DNA of 64,000 bases from Flavobacterium sp. (lineage in GTDB: Bacteria > Bacteroidota > Bacteroidia > Flavobacteriales > Flavobacteriaceae), in NCBI RefSeq assembly GCF_035195345.1, contig NZ_CP136574.1, positions 2,285,871-2,349,870 on the forward strand, written 5' to 3'. Below are positions 27,499 through 37,272 of the stretch, piece after piece; position 1 is the stretch's first letter; every line of letters starts with the position of its first letter. A program made the translations under genes and the position numbers. The notes beneath the pieces are model-generated. The model ran no database searches. It was not told the origin of the DNA and saw only the letters and a list, made by a program, of their open reading frames with translations.

Positions 27499-29172
27499 TT
27501 ATTTCAAATCCTTTTTAAACTCAATGGCATATTCATTAGGTGTAATTCCTGTCATTGTTTTAAAAGTTCTATAAAAAGTAGAATTGGCATTAAAGCCAAC
27601 AATCAGGTACAATTGCGAGAAATCTATAGGGTTTTTATTTGTAATTTGATTTTCAATGTGGTTTTTAGCATGATTGATTCTTAATCTATTTATGATACCT
27701 CTAAAATTAGTTTCACCGTGAATTTTGATTGCTTCATATAAGTATTTCTTATTGGTCCCTAGAAGACGAATTAATGTTTTTTGATCGAGTTCTGGATTTA
27801 AAAATAACTTTTCATTTTCAATAGTATCGATTAGTTTGATGTACAGCGATTCACTTTTAATTTCTACACTGTTTTCTGATGGTTCTGTTAATTTCTGTTG
27901 TTTGTTTTGCTCTTGAAGAACGCTTTTTATTTGTTGGTAAAGATTGTCATAATTTTTTTCTTTTCTATAAAGTAAGTTTTTATAGATACGTTGATTCATT
28001 TTAAATAGTAGCAAGCCAAGAATAAATAAAACGATAATACCAGTTATTAAGAGGTAAATGTTACGCTCTCTTTTTGCAACGGCTAATTCAATTTCTTGAT
28101 TTTTAATTTTTAAATTTTTGTTTTCAACATCATATTTTACAAGCAATTCTTCTAATCTTTTTTCTGCAGTCAGAGTGTTAACTTTTTTCTTTTTCTGTGT
28201 ATAGGATTCTAAAAAACTCAAAGCTTCTTGGTCTCGTTTTATTGTTTTTAAAGCAGCATACATGATACTGTCCACTCGAATTTCTAATTGTTTGTTTGGA
28301 AATTTCTTTAAATATTCAATGGACTTATTGCCATATTCTATTGCTTTGGTAGGATTGTTTTCATTTAGACTCCATTGCATCATATTGGAATATCCCATGG
28401 CTAATAATTGAAAATTATTATTTTTTATAGCTATTTGATTTGATTTGTCTTGATAAATGATGCTTTTTCTGTTGTTTTTTAATTTAGAATACCCATACGA
28501 TAAGCCACCATAAATTCGAGCTAATAAAACTTCGTCGGAATCTAATAATGCCATTTTTAATGCAAGCTCAAAATAAAGCACAGCTTCTTCCATTTTTTTT
28601 AGCCCCGTATACGCCTCTGCTAGATTATAATAATCCACTTTTAGATTTTTACTTCCCAAAGGGTTCTTTTTAGTTAGTTTTAAGGCATCAGCATAAAAAA
28701 TAGTGGCTTCTTGGTGTTTTAGTTGTTGTTTGGCAATGTTTCCCATACACATTAATGCAGCACGGGTAAAATCGTAGTTAGTGTTTTCTTTCCCAAACAC
28801 ATACATTTTTTCGGCATAGACTAACGCACTGTCGAGTTCTGCTGTTCTAATGTAGGCAAAAGCCATAGCTCTCCATGTTTCCGATTGCAACAATGGGTCG
28901 TTGTTTTTTATGGCAAGTGTTTTTGATGTTTTTGCACAGTGTAAAGCTTTGTTAAATTGCCCCGTTCTTAAATAACAATGACTCAATTTGGCGTTGTAAT
29001 AGGCTAATTGGTCCGTTGTTGTATTAGTTTCATTATTTAATTTAGTAACAAGATACGTTTTGCAGGCTTCAAATTTATTATCTAAAATAAGCTGCTCTAC
29101 ATTTTGATCTTTCCAGGTTTGGCCAAAAAAAGTACAAGAAAATAGTAAAAAATAGAATAATATTGGGCGCAT
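27499..29172 (-). CDS. TPR membrane regulator with C-terminal AraC-type helix-turn-helix
   Basis: The ATG at 29172 is chosen because it gives a proper signal sequence (MRPILFYFLLFSCTFFGQ); the frame extends to 29331 but those 53 residues are basic and irregular. The resulting protein of about 557 residues has TPR-like helix pairs, a membrane helix (IYLLITGIIVLFILGLLLF) and a short coiled coil. The C-terminal AraC/XylS domain has a first helix set in LDQKTLIRLLGTNKKYLYEA and a second in FSQLYLIVGFNANSTFYRTF, with the closing GITPNEY. It is a one-component transmembrane regulator. It diverges from the giant NHL adhesin, and the 213-bp gap holds three copies of an operator-like word, so it probably controls that gene and itself. 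Confidence 0.85.
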   Translation of the reverse strand: MRPILFYFLLFSCTFFGQTWKDQNVEQLILDNKFEACKTYLVTKLNNETNTTTDQLAYYNAKLSHCYLRTGQFNKALHCAKTSKTLAIKNNDPLLQSETWRAMAFAYIRTAELDSALVYAEKMYVFGKENTNYDFTRAALMCMGNIAKQQLKHQEATIFYADALKLTKKNPLGSKNLKVDYYNLAEAYTGLKKMEEAVLYFELALKMALLDSDEVLLARIYGGLSYGYSKLKNNRKSIIYQDKSNQIAIKNNNFQLLAMGYSNMMQWSLNENNPTKAIEYGNKSIEYLKKFPNKQLEIRVDSIMYAALKTIKRDQEALSFLESYTQKKKKVNTLTAEKRLEELLVKYDVENKNLKIKNQEIELAVAKRERNIYLLITGIIVLFILGLLLFKMNQRIYKNLLYRKEKNYDNLYQQIKSVLQEQNKQQKLTEPSENSVEIKSESLYIKLIDTIENEKLFLNPELDQKTLIRLLGTNKKYLYEAIKIHGETNFRGIINRLRINHAKNHIENQITNKNPIDFSQLYLIVGFNANSTFYRTFKTMTGITPNEYAIEFKKDLK

Positions 29173-29238
29173 ATTTTTTTTTACAAAGCTACAATCTAAT
29201 TTTATTCTAATCTCAACTAAGCAATTAAAATAAAGGAA

Positions 29239-29314
29239 AAGTTCTTTTTTGAGAATGCAAAAGTTCTTTTTTGGGAATAAAATTATTTTTTTTAAGAATT
29301 GAAAGTTCTTTTTT
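29239..29314. promoter_or_regulatory. Triple AAGTTCTTTTTT repeat between the AraC-type regulator and the adhesin gene
   Basis: The 12-base word occurs at 29239-29250, 29261-29272 and 29303-29314, in the same orientation. The match extends to about AAAGTTCTTTTTTGRGAAT in the first two. Spacings of 22 and 42 bp are close to two and four helical turns, so bound proteins would lie on one face of the DNA. This is what an AraC-type operator array looks like, though binding is inferred. Confidence 0.55.
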
Positions 29315-29384
29315 AAAATGCTATTTAGCATGTTATAATTGAAATTTGTGGTTCAATTAAAAATAAACTTTAAAAAATTATTTC

Positions 29385-32300
29385 ATGAAACAAAATGAAA
29401 AATGGATTTCACGGATTACACTATTTAAAAATTGGTCCTTCCTTTATGTTTTTTTGTTAGGACTGTTGCTTTTCAGTTTTCAACGGAGTTATAGTCAATC
29501 CTATACTGTGTTGTATAGTAATGTTGATCCACCAAATCATATTCCTATGGAAGCATACTACATAGGTGATGGGCGAAGTGTGGGTTATATTTTTACAACA
29601 GGAACAAATATAAATGGTGTAAAACTAAATCAAGTTAGGTTTAGTCTATGGAATAGTAGTACAGTTTCTTTATTAGATTTTCAACTTGAAATTTCAGAAG
29701 CTTATTATGAAGCACAAGCACATCCTGAAGATCCAGTATTACTTCATTCCAACTTATTATATCAACAAACTTTTTCTAAATTTGTTGATACTAATTACGG
29801 TCAGCTTAATACAGGAGTAACTCTTAATACTCCTTTTACTCTTATAGCAAATAGACGGTATATTGTATCAATTCGTCAGACTACTAATATAGGTTCTGCA
29901 GGTATTTATCTTCGTACTCACAACCTCAATAGTTCAGGTTCAGTTACATTATATCCTAATTTGAACTCGTCATCCCCATATTTTAAATATGTTAATGGAT
30001 CTAACTGGGAATCAGCTTCTTTAGAGTCACAATATATAACATTTGAGTTGATAGGTTCATTGCCTAATGCTTCTGTAACCTCGGCCTCCATTTCTAACAT
30101 CCAATACACTTCAACTATTTCAGCTACTTCTGGAGGACATAATGTATCTCAAGCCGATTCTGAAATTACAGCAAAAGGAATTTGTTGGGCTACTTCTCAG
30201 AACCCAACTATTTCAAATGATTTTACAAATGAAGGAGCAGGAACGGCTGATTTTACGAGTACATTAACGAATCTTTTACCCAATACTACCTATTATGTAA
30301 GAGCTTATGTAACGGATGCTACAGGAACGTATTACGGTTCAGAAACTTCTTTTTCAACCAACAGGACTCCTGTAATTGCAAGTGGATCAGGTTTAAGCAG
30401 CATATCGGTTGCAATTTCAGAAAACACTACTGCTGTTACAACCATTCAAGCAACAGATGCCGATGTGCCTGCACAAAATTTAACATACGGTATTCTTGGC
30501 GGTGCAGACGCTTCAAAATTCACAATCAATAGTGCTTCAGGAGTAGTAACATTTGTTACTGCACCCGATTATGAATCCCCAACCGATTTAGATACAAATA
30601 ATACATACATTGTTGAAGTTAAAGTTACAGATAATGGAAGTATTGCTAAATCAGCTACCCAAACGATTACCGTTACCGTGTCTAACGTTGCAGAAATTCC
30701 AACAATAATGGATGCTAATTCCTTAACTGTAGGGATTACTGGTGGAACATTAACTGGGACCGTTGTAACAAACGGAGGCGGAGGAGCAATTTCTGAAAGA
30801 GGATTTATTTATGCCCCAACGAGTGTAAATGCGAACCCTATTATTGGTGGAACAGGAACTACTAAAATAGTTGTGAGTGGCACTGTAGGAAATTTTACCA
30901 AAGCAATAACTGGATTAAGTGGAAACACATCGTATACTTTTAAAGCTTTTGCGACCAATACAACAGGAAGTGGTTATTCGGAAGCTGTAACTTTTACAAC
31001 AAATGGTTTAACAGCTGGACCAAGTATTAGTTATGAAGACCAAACCTTACAACAGAATATAGCTATTACTTCAATTACCCCAACTAATGTAGGAACAGCT
31101 ATACCAGCGGGGAATTATTCAAAGGTAATTACTTTTGCTGGAAGCTCTGAGGGTAATACAAATAATACCAATCCATTAGCTGCAAAATTTAATGCGCCAA
31201 TGGGAATGGTTATGGATATTTCAGGAAATATCTATTTTGCAGATTCTTACAATCACAGAATCAAAAAAATTGATGGCGTTACAGGGGCTGTTACACAAAT
31301 TGCTGGGCAAACGACTCCAACTCCTTTTTTAACAAACGATAATGGGTCTAATGATGGAGTAGGTGTAGGTAATGCTCGTTTTGAATACCCATCAGGAATG
31401 ACTTATGATGGGCAGGATGTATTATACATTGCTGATAGAGGGAATCATAAAATTAGAAAATTAGTTATATCTACCGGTGCTGTTACTACCATTGCTGGTG
31501 GAGGATCTGGTTCTCAATCGGGTTATGCCAATGCGATAGGAACCGCTGCACGTTTTTTAAGACCAACTGATGTAACTTTTAGAACAGAAAACGGAACAGC
31601 ATTTCTGTATGTTGCCGATGCAGGAAATCATTGTATCCGAAAAATAAATCTTACTACAAATGAAGTCAGTTTATACGCGGGAAGCAATACTTCTGGAACT
31701 ACAGATGGAGCACTTACTACAGCTAGATTTAATAATCCAACTGGGGTAGCTTTTTCAAGTACGGGGATATTATATATTGTAGATAGAGCCAATCAAAAAA
31801 TTCGTAAAATAGAAGCGGGTAACGTTACAACCTTTGCAGGAAGTGGTTCAAATGCTACAACTAATGGGACAGGTGTATTGGCAGCATTTGCAGACCCTTA
31901 CGGAATAGTTATAGATGGTGGAGATAATTTATATATTACACAAGCAAAAGATGGAAATTATCCTTCAGTCAATCCAGGGTTTGATTTGAGTTCGTCTACC
32001 AATAATTTTATCAGAAAAATTACGCCTAGTGGTGTGGTGACTAATTTTATTGGTTCTGGAACAAGAGGTACTGCAGATAATAATAATGGACTATCGGCTA
32101 CTTTAAGTTACCCAACTCACATGCTTTTTGATATTAATCAAAAATATATGTATGTTTCTGAATGGTATGGTGACGATATTCGAAAAGTTGAAATTACCGG
32201 ATACACTATTTCTTCAAGTTTACCTACTGGATTAAGTTTTGATAAAACCACAGGAATTATTAGCGGCACACCTACTATAGTAACAAATACGTCAGCTTAC

Positions 32301-35300
32301 TCGGTTACAGGGTATAATTATTATGGCACTTCCACAGCAAATTTCAATATTACGGTAGCTAATTTACCAACTATTTCTACTACAGCCATTACTTCAATTG
32401 CCTCATCAACAGCTGTTGGTGGAGGAAACGCAACTAATAATGGAGGTATTTCATTAACAGAAAAGGGTATTTGTTGGAGTACAACAGCTAATCCTACAAT
32501 TAATGATAGTAAACTTGTAGATGAAACAACCGCAACAGGTGCTTTCGCCTCTAATTTGACAGGTTTAAACGCTTTAACCACTTATTATGTTAGAGCTTAC
32601 GCAACTAATACTTTGGGAACTTCTTATGGAGCACAAGTTGTTTTTACTACTCCAATGCAAGTGCCAAATATATCTTATAATGCTAATAATAGCTTTACAC
32701 TAAACAATCAGATTACACCTTTACAAGTAACAAATACTGGTGGAGCTGTAAGCGGATTAAAAAACTATGTTTCAAGTCTTAACGAAATTAGTGCCGCTGG
32801 ATTTGCTGATGGAACTGCCTCGCAAGCACAGTTTAATCTCCCTAAAGGCGTGGTTGTCGATTCACATGGAAATATTTTTGTTGCAGATAGAGCAAATCAT
32901 AAAATTAGAAAAATTACGCCAGCAGGTATGGTAAGCACTTTTGCTGGAAGTGGAACTCAAGGACGTTTAGATGGTACAGGAACTAATGCTAGTTTTTATT
33001 TTCCTTTTAGCATAACTATTGACAAAACGGATAACTTATATGTAACTGATTCAGGTAATCACCTGATTCGTAAAATTGACCCGTCCGCAAATGTAACTAC
33101 AATTGCTGGGGGTAATAATACTATTTTATATGGTCCTAGAGGAATTACTATTGATCCTGATGGTAATTTATACGTGTGTGATTCTTACAATTATAGAATT
33201 CGTAAAGTAACTCCATCGGGTGTTATTAGTACTTTTGCAGGTAGCGGAATTCAAAATTATACTGATGGTACAGGAATTAATGCAACATTTTGGAGACCTA
33301 CTGCTATCACTATAGATGCCTCAGGTAATTTGTATGTATCAGAAACAGGTTCACCTAATTTAATCCGTAAAATAACGCCAGCAGGCGTTGTAACAACAGT
33401 TGCCGGGAGATTAGGGTTTGCTGTTGATGGTACAGGTACCTCTGCTGGATTTAGCGATCCTCAAGGTATGTGTTTTGACTTAGAAGGTAATTTAATTATT
33501 GCGGATTATACTAAATTCCGAAAAATGACTCCTGAAGGGGTAGTCACTACCATTTCAAATGGGTACGGTTTTGGACTTTTAAACGGCCCTCTAAATACAG
33601 CTAAATTTGATAATCCAGCAGGAATTACAGCTGATGCTGCTGGAAATGTATATATAGCAGATGAACGTAATAATACCATAAGAAAAATTTCAGGTACGGG
33701 TTTTGCTGTGAGTCCTGTATTGCCTGCGGGCTTAGTATTAAACGAAGATGGAAGTATTTCAGGTATACCAACAACAGTGAGCCTAGCAACAGATTATACA
33801 ATTACAGCTACAAATGCAGGAGGAAGTTCTAGTTATACCATCAGTATTGCAGTTGAAAATGGAATAACAACTGTTGATGCCCCCACCGCATCAGCACAAA
33901 CCTTCTGTCCAGGGGCTACCGTTTCTGATTTAGTAGCTACGGGTACTGGCTTAAAATGGTATAGTGTTGCTGAAGGAGGCGTTGCTTTGAATGCTGCTAC
34001 TGTTTTAACAGGAACTACTTATTATGTTTCACAAACTGTTTCTGGTACAGAAAGTACTAGAACTGCTGTAGTAGTTACGATTACACCAACGGTTGGTAGT
34101 ATCGGTTCTATTTCAGGTCCAGTGAATTTAGCATCAGATGCAACAACAGCAGCGTATTGGGTTGTTCCAGTAAGTGGTGCTACCAACTACATTTGGAATT
34201 TACCACCTGGTATGACGATAACATCTTCTTCAGGTGATGTTATACAGGTAAATGTGAGTGCAACTTTTTCGGGAGGTTCAATAACCGTTAAGGCAGTTAA
34301 TAATTGCTCAGAAACAACATTAAAAACACTTAATGTATTTAAGCAATCAGCTCCTTCAACTTCAATTATTGGTACAACTACGATTTGTATTTCAGCAGGT
34401 AACGTCACGGAAAGTTATAGTATTTCTCCAGTTGAGGGAGCTATTTCTTATCAGTGGTTAGTACCTTCAGGTGCTAGTATTGTCTCAGGTGCGAATAGTA
34501 ATGAAATTTTGGTATTATTTACCTCAAGATTCAACCGGGGAAGTGTCAAAGTTTTTGTTTTAGGTGCTCAAGGTGTTATATCATCAGGTACATTAACAGT
34601 GAGTGGTATAGCTATGCCTGTTGCTATTGTAGGTGCGACTCAGATTTGTACTGCAGGTACTTATGAATATAGTATTACAGCAGTTGATGGCGCTACAAGT
34701 TATGAATGGATTTTACCATTAGGTATGACATTGCAAGGAGCTGCAACAGGAACAAGTATCGTTGTATCAACTTCAAGTAGTGTAAGTGGAACGATATCTG
34801 TACGCGCTATTTCGTCATGTGGTTCAAGTCAACCAAGAACATTATCAATATCAGGGGTTGCTACGCCTGGTTATATTTATGGAGAGCGAATTATTTGTGG
34901 TGCTACTTCAAATGAAGTTGATATAAATGGAAATGTGAATACCATTAATCAAAGTATTTTCACCTATAGTATTGCAACAATGAGCGCTGTTGATAGTTAC
35001 ACTTGGACTATGCCACAAGGTGCTAATGTTATAGCGGGTCAAGGTACAACAACCATTTCGGTTTCATTTGATAGTTCATTTGAATCAGGGAGTATTCGAG
35101 TGGTTGCTAATTCATCGAGTTGTGGAACTAGTCCTTCAAGAAGTGTTTTGGTTTCTTCGGCAAGTACTATTTTATCAGGACCAACGAATGTTTGTGGTTC
35201 AACTACTGCAACTTATAGCGTAGCAACTGGTAGTGGTAGTGATTTTGTATGGACAGTTCCTCAAGGAATGATTATAGAAAACGGAGAGGGTACTAATAGT

Positions 35301-36548
35301 ATCACTGTTTCAATCCAAAATCCAATAAACTTTACTAACAATAATCAGGTATCCTTGTCTTTCACGACACCATGTGGAGTGTTGAGAAGTTTGATTTTAA
35401 AGGTCGATTGTCCAGATTATTCGAATTTGACCAATTGTGGGGGTATAGTAGCATTTAATGAGCGAGTTTATACTCGTTCAGTTTCAGGTGCTAGTATGTA
35501 TGCGTTTGACATTTATGATAGTACAACAAATGTTTTACTAAATACTTATGAAACACGAGGGAACTTTTTCCAATTTGTTTATGCGTTACCTTCGTTTGAA
35601 TTTGGAACTACTTATAATGTAAAAGTTAGAGTAAAGAAAAATGGTGTATATGGCATCGCAGGTTCATCGTGTGCGGTAACATTAACTAAACCAGTTACAG
35701 CAATCCAAGCATCACAATGTGGTCAAACGGTTACTAACGAAGACCGTATTTATGCTACTTCTGTATGGAGTGGTGTAATGTATGCATTTGATATTTATGA
35801 TAACGAAGGTAACTTTATAACAACAATAGAGAAGACTTCCAACTTCTTTAGAATGCGAGAATTTGCATCGGTTTATGGGATGTCTTATCAAATAGGTGTT
35901 CGAGTAAAACGAGGTAATGGTTCATATGGCGCACAAGGTTCAAGATGTAACATAACAATCGCAATTCCAACCACCTCGCTAGTAGCAAATCAATGTGGAG
36001 CTTCGATTAATGTTACTGATCGTATTTATGCAAGATCGGTTGCAAATGTGACGATGTATGCATTTAGAATTTATGCTTCGAATGGTACTTTCATAGCAGA
36101 GTTAGAACGTCCTTATAGCTTCTTTAGAATAACAGACATCAGTTATACTTCGGGTGCTACCTATCAAGTAGGCGTAAAAGTGAAGCAAGGAGAAGGAAAT
36201 TATGGATTGGAAGGAACATTATGTTCGATTACAATTCCAAATGATGAGATAAAACGTGAAGTTACGCCAAAGGATAAGGAAGAGGAAAGTGAAGCATTAG
36301 CATCAATGTTTATTGGAGCGTATCCAAATCCATTTACAACAGCATTTACTATTACCCCATTAGAAGGTGAAACAGCTACCTTATTCTATCAAGTATATGA
36401 TATAACAGGGAAAATGTTAGAGAGTAAATCAGTTGAAGTAAGTGAAGTACATAATCATACCATAGGTGCTGATTATCCTGTAGGGATGTATTTAGTAATT
36501 GCCCGACAAGGAGCTACTACACAAACTTTCAAAATGATTAAACAATAA
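29385..36548 (+). CDS. Giant surface protein with two six-bladed NHL propellers and T9SS type A tail
   Basis: The 2387-residue protein has a long-n-region signal peptide (hydrophobic core FLYVFLLGLLLFSF) and an N-terminal beta domain. A fibronectin-like piece and a cadherin-like domain (ISENTTAVTTIQATDADVP, about 340-430) come next. A first set of six NHL blades (about 600-938; ADSYNHRIKKI, ADRGNHKIRKL) and a second set of six (about 1142-1438; ADRANHKIRKI) are each followed by a putative-Ig domain (LPTGLSF...GIISGTP). Ig-like and PKD-like domains follow, then three C-terminal cysteine-containing repeats of about 90 residues (from about 2017) and a T9SS type A domain (YPNPFTTAF...). It is secreted and surface bound; the ligand is unknown. 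Its tail is duplicated at 26.4 kb. Confidence 0.9.
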   Translation: MKQNEKWISRITLFKNWSFLYVFLLGLLLFSFQRSYSQSYTVLYSNVDPPNHIPMEAYYIGDGRSVGYIFTTGTNINGVKLNQVRFSLWNSSTVSLLDFQLEISEAYYEAQAHPEDPVLLHSNLLYQQTFSKFVDTNYGQLNTGVTLNTPFTLIANRRYIVSIRQTTNIGSAGIYLRTHNLNSSGSVTLYPNLNSSSPYFKYVNGSNWESASLESQYITFELIGSLPNASVTSASISNIQYTSTISATSGGHNVSQADSEITAKGICWATSQNPTISNDFTNEGAGTADFTSTLTNLLPNTTYYVRAYVTDATGTYYGSETSFSTNRTPVIASGSGLSSISVAISENTTAVTTIQATDADVPAQNLTYGILGGADASKFTINSASGVVTFVTAPDYESPTDLDTNNTYIVEVKVTDNGSIAKSATQTITVTVSNVAEIPTIMDANSLTVGITGGTLTGTVVTNGGGGAISERGFIYAPTSVNANPIIGGTGTTKIVVSGTVGNFTKAITGLSGNTSYTFKAFATNTTGSGYSEAVTFTTNGLTAGPSISYEDQTLQQNIAITSITPTNVGTAIPAGNYSKVITFAGSSEGNTNNTNPLAAKFNAPMGMVMDISGNIYFADSYNHRIKKIDGVTGAVTQIAGQTTPTPFLTNDNGSNDGVGVGNARFEYPSGMTYDGQDVLYIADRGNHKIRKLVISTGAVTTIAGGGSGSQSGYANAIGTAARFLRPTDVTFRTENGTAFLYVADAGNHCIRKINLTTNEVSLYAGSNTSGTTDGALTTARFNNPTGVAFSSTGILYIVDRANQKIRKIEAGNVTTFAGSGSNATTNGTGVLAAFADPYGIVIDGGDNLYITQAKDGNYPSVNPGFDLSSSTNNFIRKITPSGVVTNFIGSGTRGTADNNNGLSATLSYPTHMLFDINQKYMYVSEWYGDDIRKVEITGYTISSSLPTGLSFDKTTGIISGTPTIVTNTSAYSVTGYNYYGTSTANFNITVANLPTISTTAITSIASSTAVGGGNATNNGGISLTEKGICWSTTANPTINDSKLVDETTATGAFASNLTGLNALTTYYVRAYATNTLGTSYGAQVVFTTPMQVPNISYNANNSFTLNNQITPLQVTNTGGAVSGLKNYVSSLNEISAAGFADGTASQAQFNLPKGVVVDSHGNIFVADRANHKIRKITPAGMVSTFAGSGTQGRLDGTGTNASFYFPFSITIDKTDNLYVTDSGNHLIRKIDPSANVTTIAGGNNTILYGPRGITIDPDGNLYVCDSYNYRIRKVTPSGVISTFAGSGIQNYTDGTGINATFWRPTAITIDASGNLYVSETGSPNLIRKITPAGVVTTVAGRLGFAVDGTGTSAGFSDPQGMCFDLEGNLIIADYTKFRKMTPEGVVTTISNGYGFGLLNGPLNTAKFDNPAGITADAAGNVYIADERNNTIRKISGTGFAVSPVLPAGLVLNEDGSISGIPTTVSLATDYTITATNAGGSSSYTISIAVENGITTVDAPTASAQTFCPGATVSDLVATGTGLKWYSVAEGGVALNAATVLTGTTYYVSQTVSGTESTRTAVVVTITPTVGSIGSISGPVNLASDATTAAYWVVPVSGATNYIWNLPPGMTITSSSGDVIQVNVSATFSGGSITVKAVNNCSETTLKTLNVFKQSAPSTSIIGTTTICISAGNVTESYSISPVEGAISYQWLVPSGASIVSGANSNEILVLFTSRFNRGSVKVFVLGAQGVISSGTLTVSGIAMPVAIVGATQICTAGTYEYSITAVDGATSYEWILPLGMTLQGAATGTSIVVSTSSSVSGTISVRAISSCGSSQPRTLSISGVATPGYIYGERIICGATSNEVDINGNVNTINQSIFTYSIATMSAVDSYTWTMPQGANVIAGQGTTTISVSFDSSFESGSIRVVANSSSCGTSPSRSVLVSSASTILSGPTNVCGSTTATYSVATGSGSDFVWTVPQGMIIENGEGTNSITVSIQNPINFTNNNQVSLSFTTPCGVLRSLILKVDCPDYSNLTNCGGIVAFNERVYTRSVSGASMYAFDIYDSTTNVLLNTYETRGNFFQFVYALPSFEFGTTYNVKVRVKKNGVYGIAGSSCAVTLTKPVTAIQASQCGQTVTNEDRIYATSVWSGVMYAFDIYDNEGNFITTIEKTSNFFRMREFASVYGMSYQIGVRVKRGNGSYGAQGSRCNITIAIPTTSLVANQCGASINVTDRIYARSVANVTMYAFRIYASNGTFIAELERPYSFFRITDISYTSGATYQVGVKVKQGEGNYGLEGTLCSITIPNDEIKREVTPKDKEEESEALASMFIGAYPNPFTTAFTITPLEGETATLFYQVYDITGKMLESKSVEVSEVHNHTIGADYPVGMYLVIARQGATTQTFKMIKQ
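31183..32205 (+). repeat. First six-blade NHL repeat set
   Basis: Six segments with the pattern (G/D)-x-(L/I)-Y-x-(A/V)-D-x-x-N-x-x-I-R-K-(I/L) occur in this part of the giant protein, including YFADSYNHRIKKI, YIADRGNHKIRKL, YVADAGNHCIRKI and YIVDRANQKIRKI. The fifth carries an insertion and the sixth is divergent. Six blades suit a closed NHL propeller. Confidence 0.75.
32812..33705 (+). repeat. Second six-blade NHL repeat set
   Basis: A second run of six NHL blades (FVADRANHKIRKI, YVTDSGNHLIRKI, YVCDSYNYRIRKV, a fourth with SETGSPNLIRKI, a short fifth and YIADERNNTIRKI) follows a separating Ig/Fn-like stretch. Each of the two sets is followed by a putative-Ig domain. Confidence 0.75.
35940..36548 (+). 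repeat. Parent copy of the duplicated adhesin tail
   Basis: This 3' end of the giant NHL gene matches 26422-27006 in direct orientation. The first 147 bp are identical, a middle part is diverged, and the T9SS tail is nearly identical. The intact copy is 24 bp longer because of eight extra residues (around KDKEEESE) before the sorting domain. Confidence 0.9.
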
Positions 36549-36574
36549 AATAGACTCGTATTTATTTTAACTAT

Positions 36575-36602
36575 AACCGCCTCAATTTGCATTGAGGCGG
36601 TT
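36575..36602 (+). terminator. Intrinsic terminator after the giant NHL gene
   Basis: A perfect 12-bp GC-containing stem (36575-36586 with 36591-36602) with loop TTGC is followed by a T-run, 27 bp past the stop. The IS3 remnant begins about 14 bp later. Confidence 0.88.
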
Positions 36603-36615
36603 TTTGTTTTACGTT

Positions 36616-37272
36616 TGTTTAGACCTGAAATAGTGATTCATAATTTCATTTTTATGGAAAACATTCAAGAAAATCGTTCTGTAAAGCAAACCCAGAAAGA
36701 CTATTCAATGTTTTTAAAGTTTCAAATTGTTCAAGAAATTGAGCAAGAAAAATCTACAATTACTCAAATACGAAAACAATATGGTATTCAAAGTCATGCA
36801 AATGTTTTGATTTGGCTCAAAAAATTTAGCACCTTTAATTAGGAGAATCAAACGCTGTTAAATATGCCAAAATAACCCGAACAAAAAGTAGTTTAACTTG
36901 AGGAATAAGTTAAGTTATTGGAAAAATAGAAACCTTACTTGATCGTGAAACTTATGTAACTATTAAGAAAGGTATTGTTTTTGACATGGTAATGGATGAT
37001 ATCGCTGAACAGGAATATAAAATTTATATACAAAAAAACTTACTACCTTATCAATCGACCAATTTAAAGAACAACAAACAATAAAGTTTAGCTATATTTT
37101 AATTGGTGTAGATAGGTAGGTTTATTATTAAAAATTAAGCTTTTTTCCCGTTAAAACAAAGCTCGGTTAGTTGTGATGTGGTTTTATAAATTAGGTAACA
37201 AATGCCAAGAATTGGAGATGAGAATGTGTAATATTTATTAAATCAAGATTTAAGGATTTTAAAAATTGTTTT
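36616..37272 (+). mobile_element. Decayed IS3-family insertion sequence
   Basis: An OrfA-like start (ENIQENRSVKQTQKDYS at the ATG 36654) runs intact to a TAA at 36840. Beyond it, translation of the next 240 bases in shifting frames still recalls the OrfA coiled coil and end (ENQ, MPK, PEQK, VKLLEK, then EYK). Further right, frames read IGVDR*VYY (about 37100-37135) and QMPRIGDENV*YLLNQD (from 37199), which match the start of an IS3 OrfB integrase. Several stops and frameshifts mean it cannot transpose. TGTTTAGACC at 36616 may be the left end; no matching right end was found. Confidence 0.75.
36654..36842 (+). pseudogene. IS3-family OrfA (helix-turn-helix) remnant
   Basis: The 62-codon frame encodes the N-terminal HTH part of an IS3-type OrfA, with segments FLKFQIVQEIEQEKSTITQIRK and YGIQSHANVLIWLKKF typical of the family. 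It stops early at the normal WENQ region, where a functional OrfA would continue for 60 or more residues. Not expected to be functional. Confidence 0.75.

Noticed and set aside
27421..27684. Plus-strand ORF of 87 codons
   Set aside because: It overlaps the end of the AraC-type regulator in antisense and starts in simple repeated words; no sign of coding.
29173..29331. N-terminal extension of the AraC-type TPR regulator
   Set aside because: The 53 additional residues are basic and irregular, and they cover the triple repeat; the ATG at 29172 gives a normal signal sequence.
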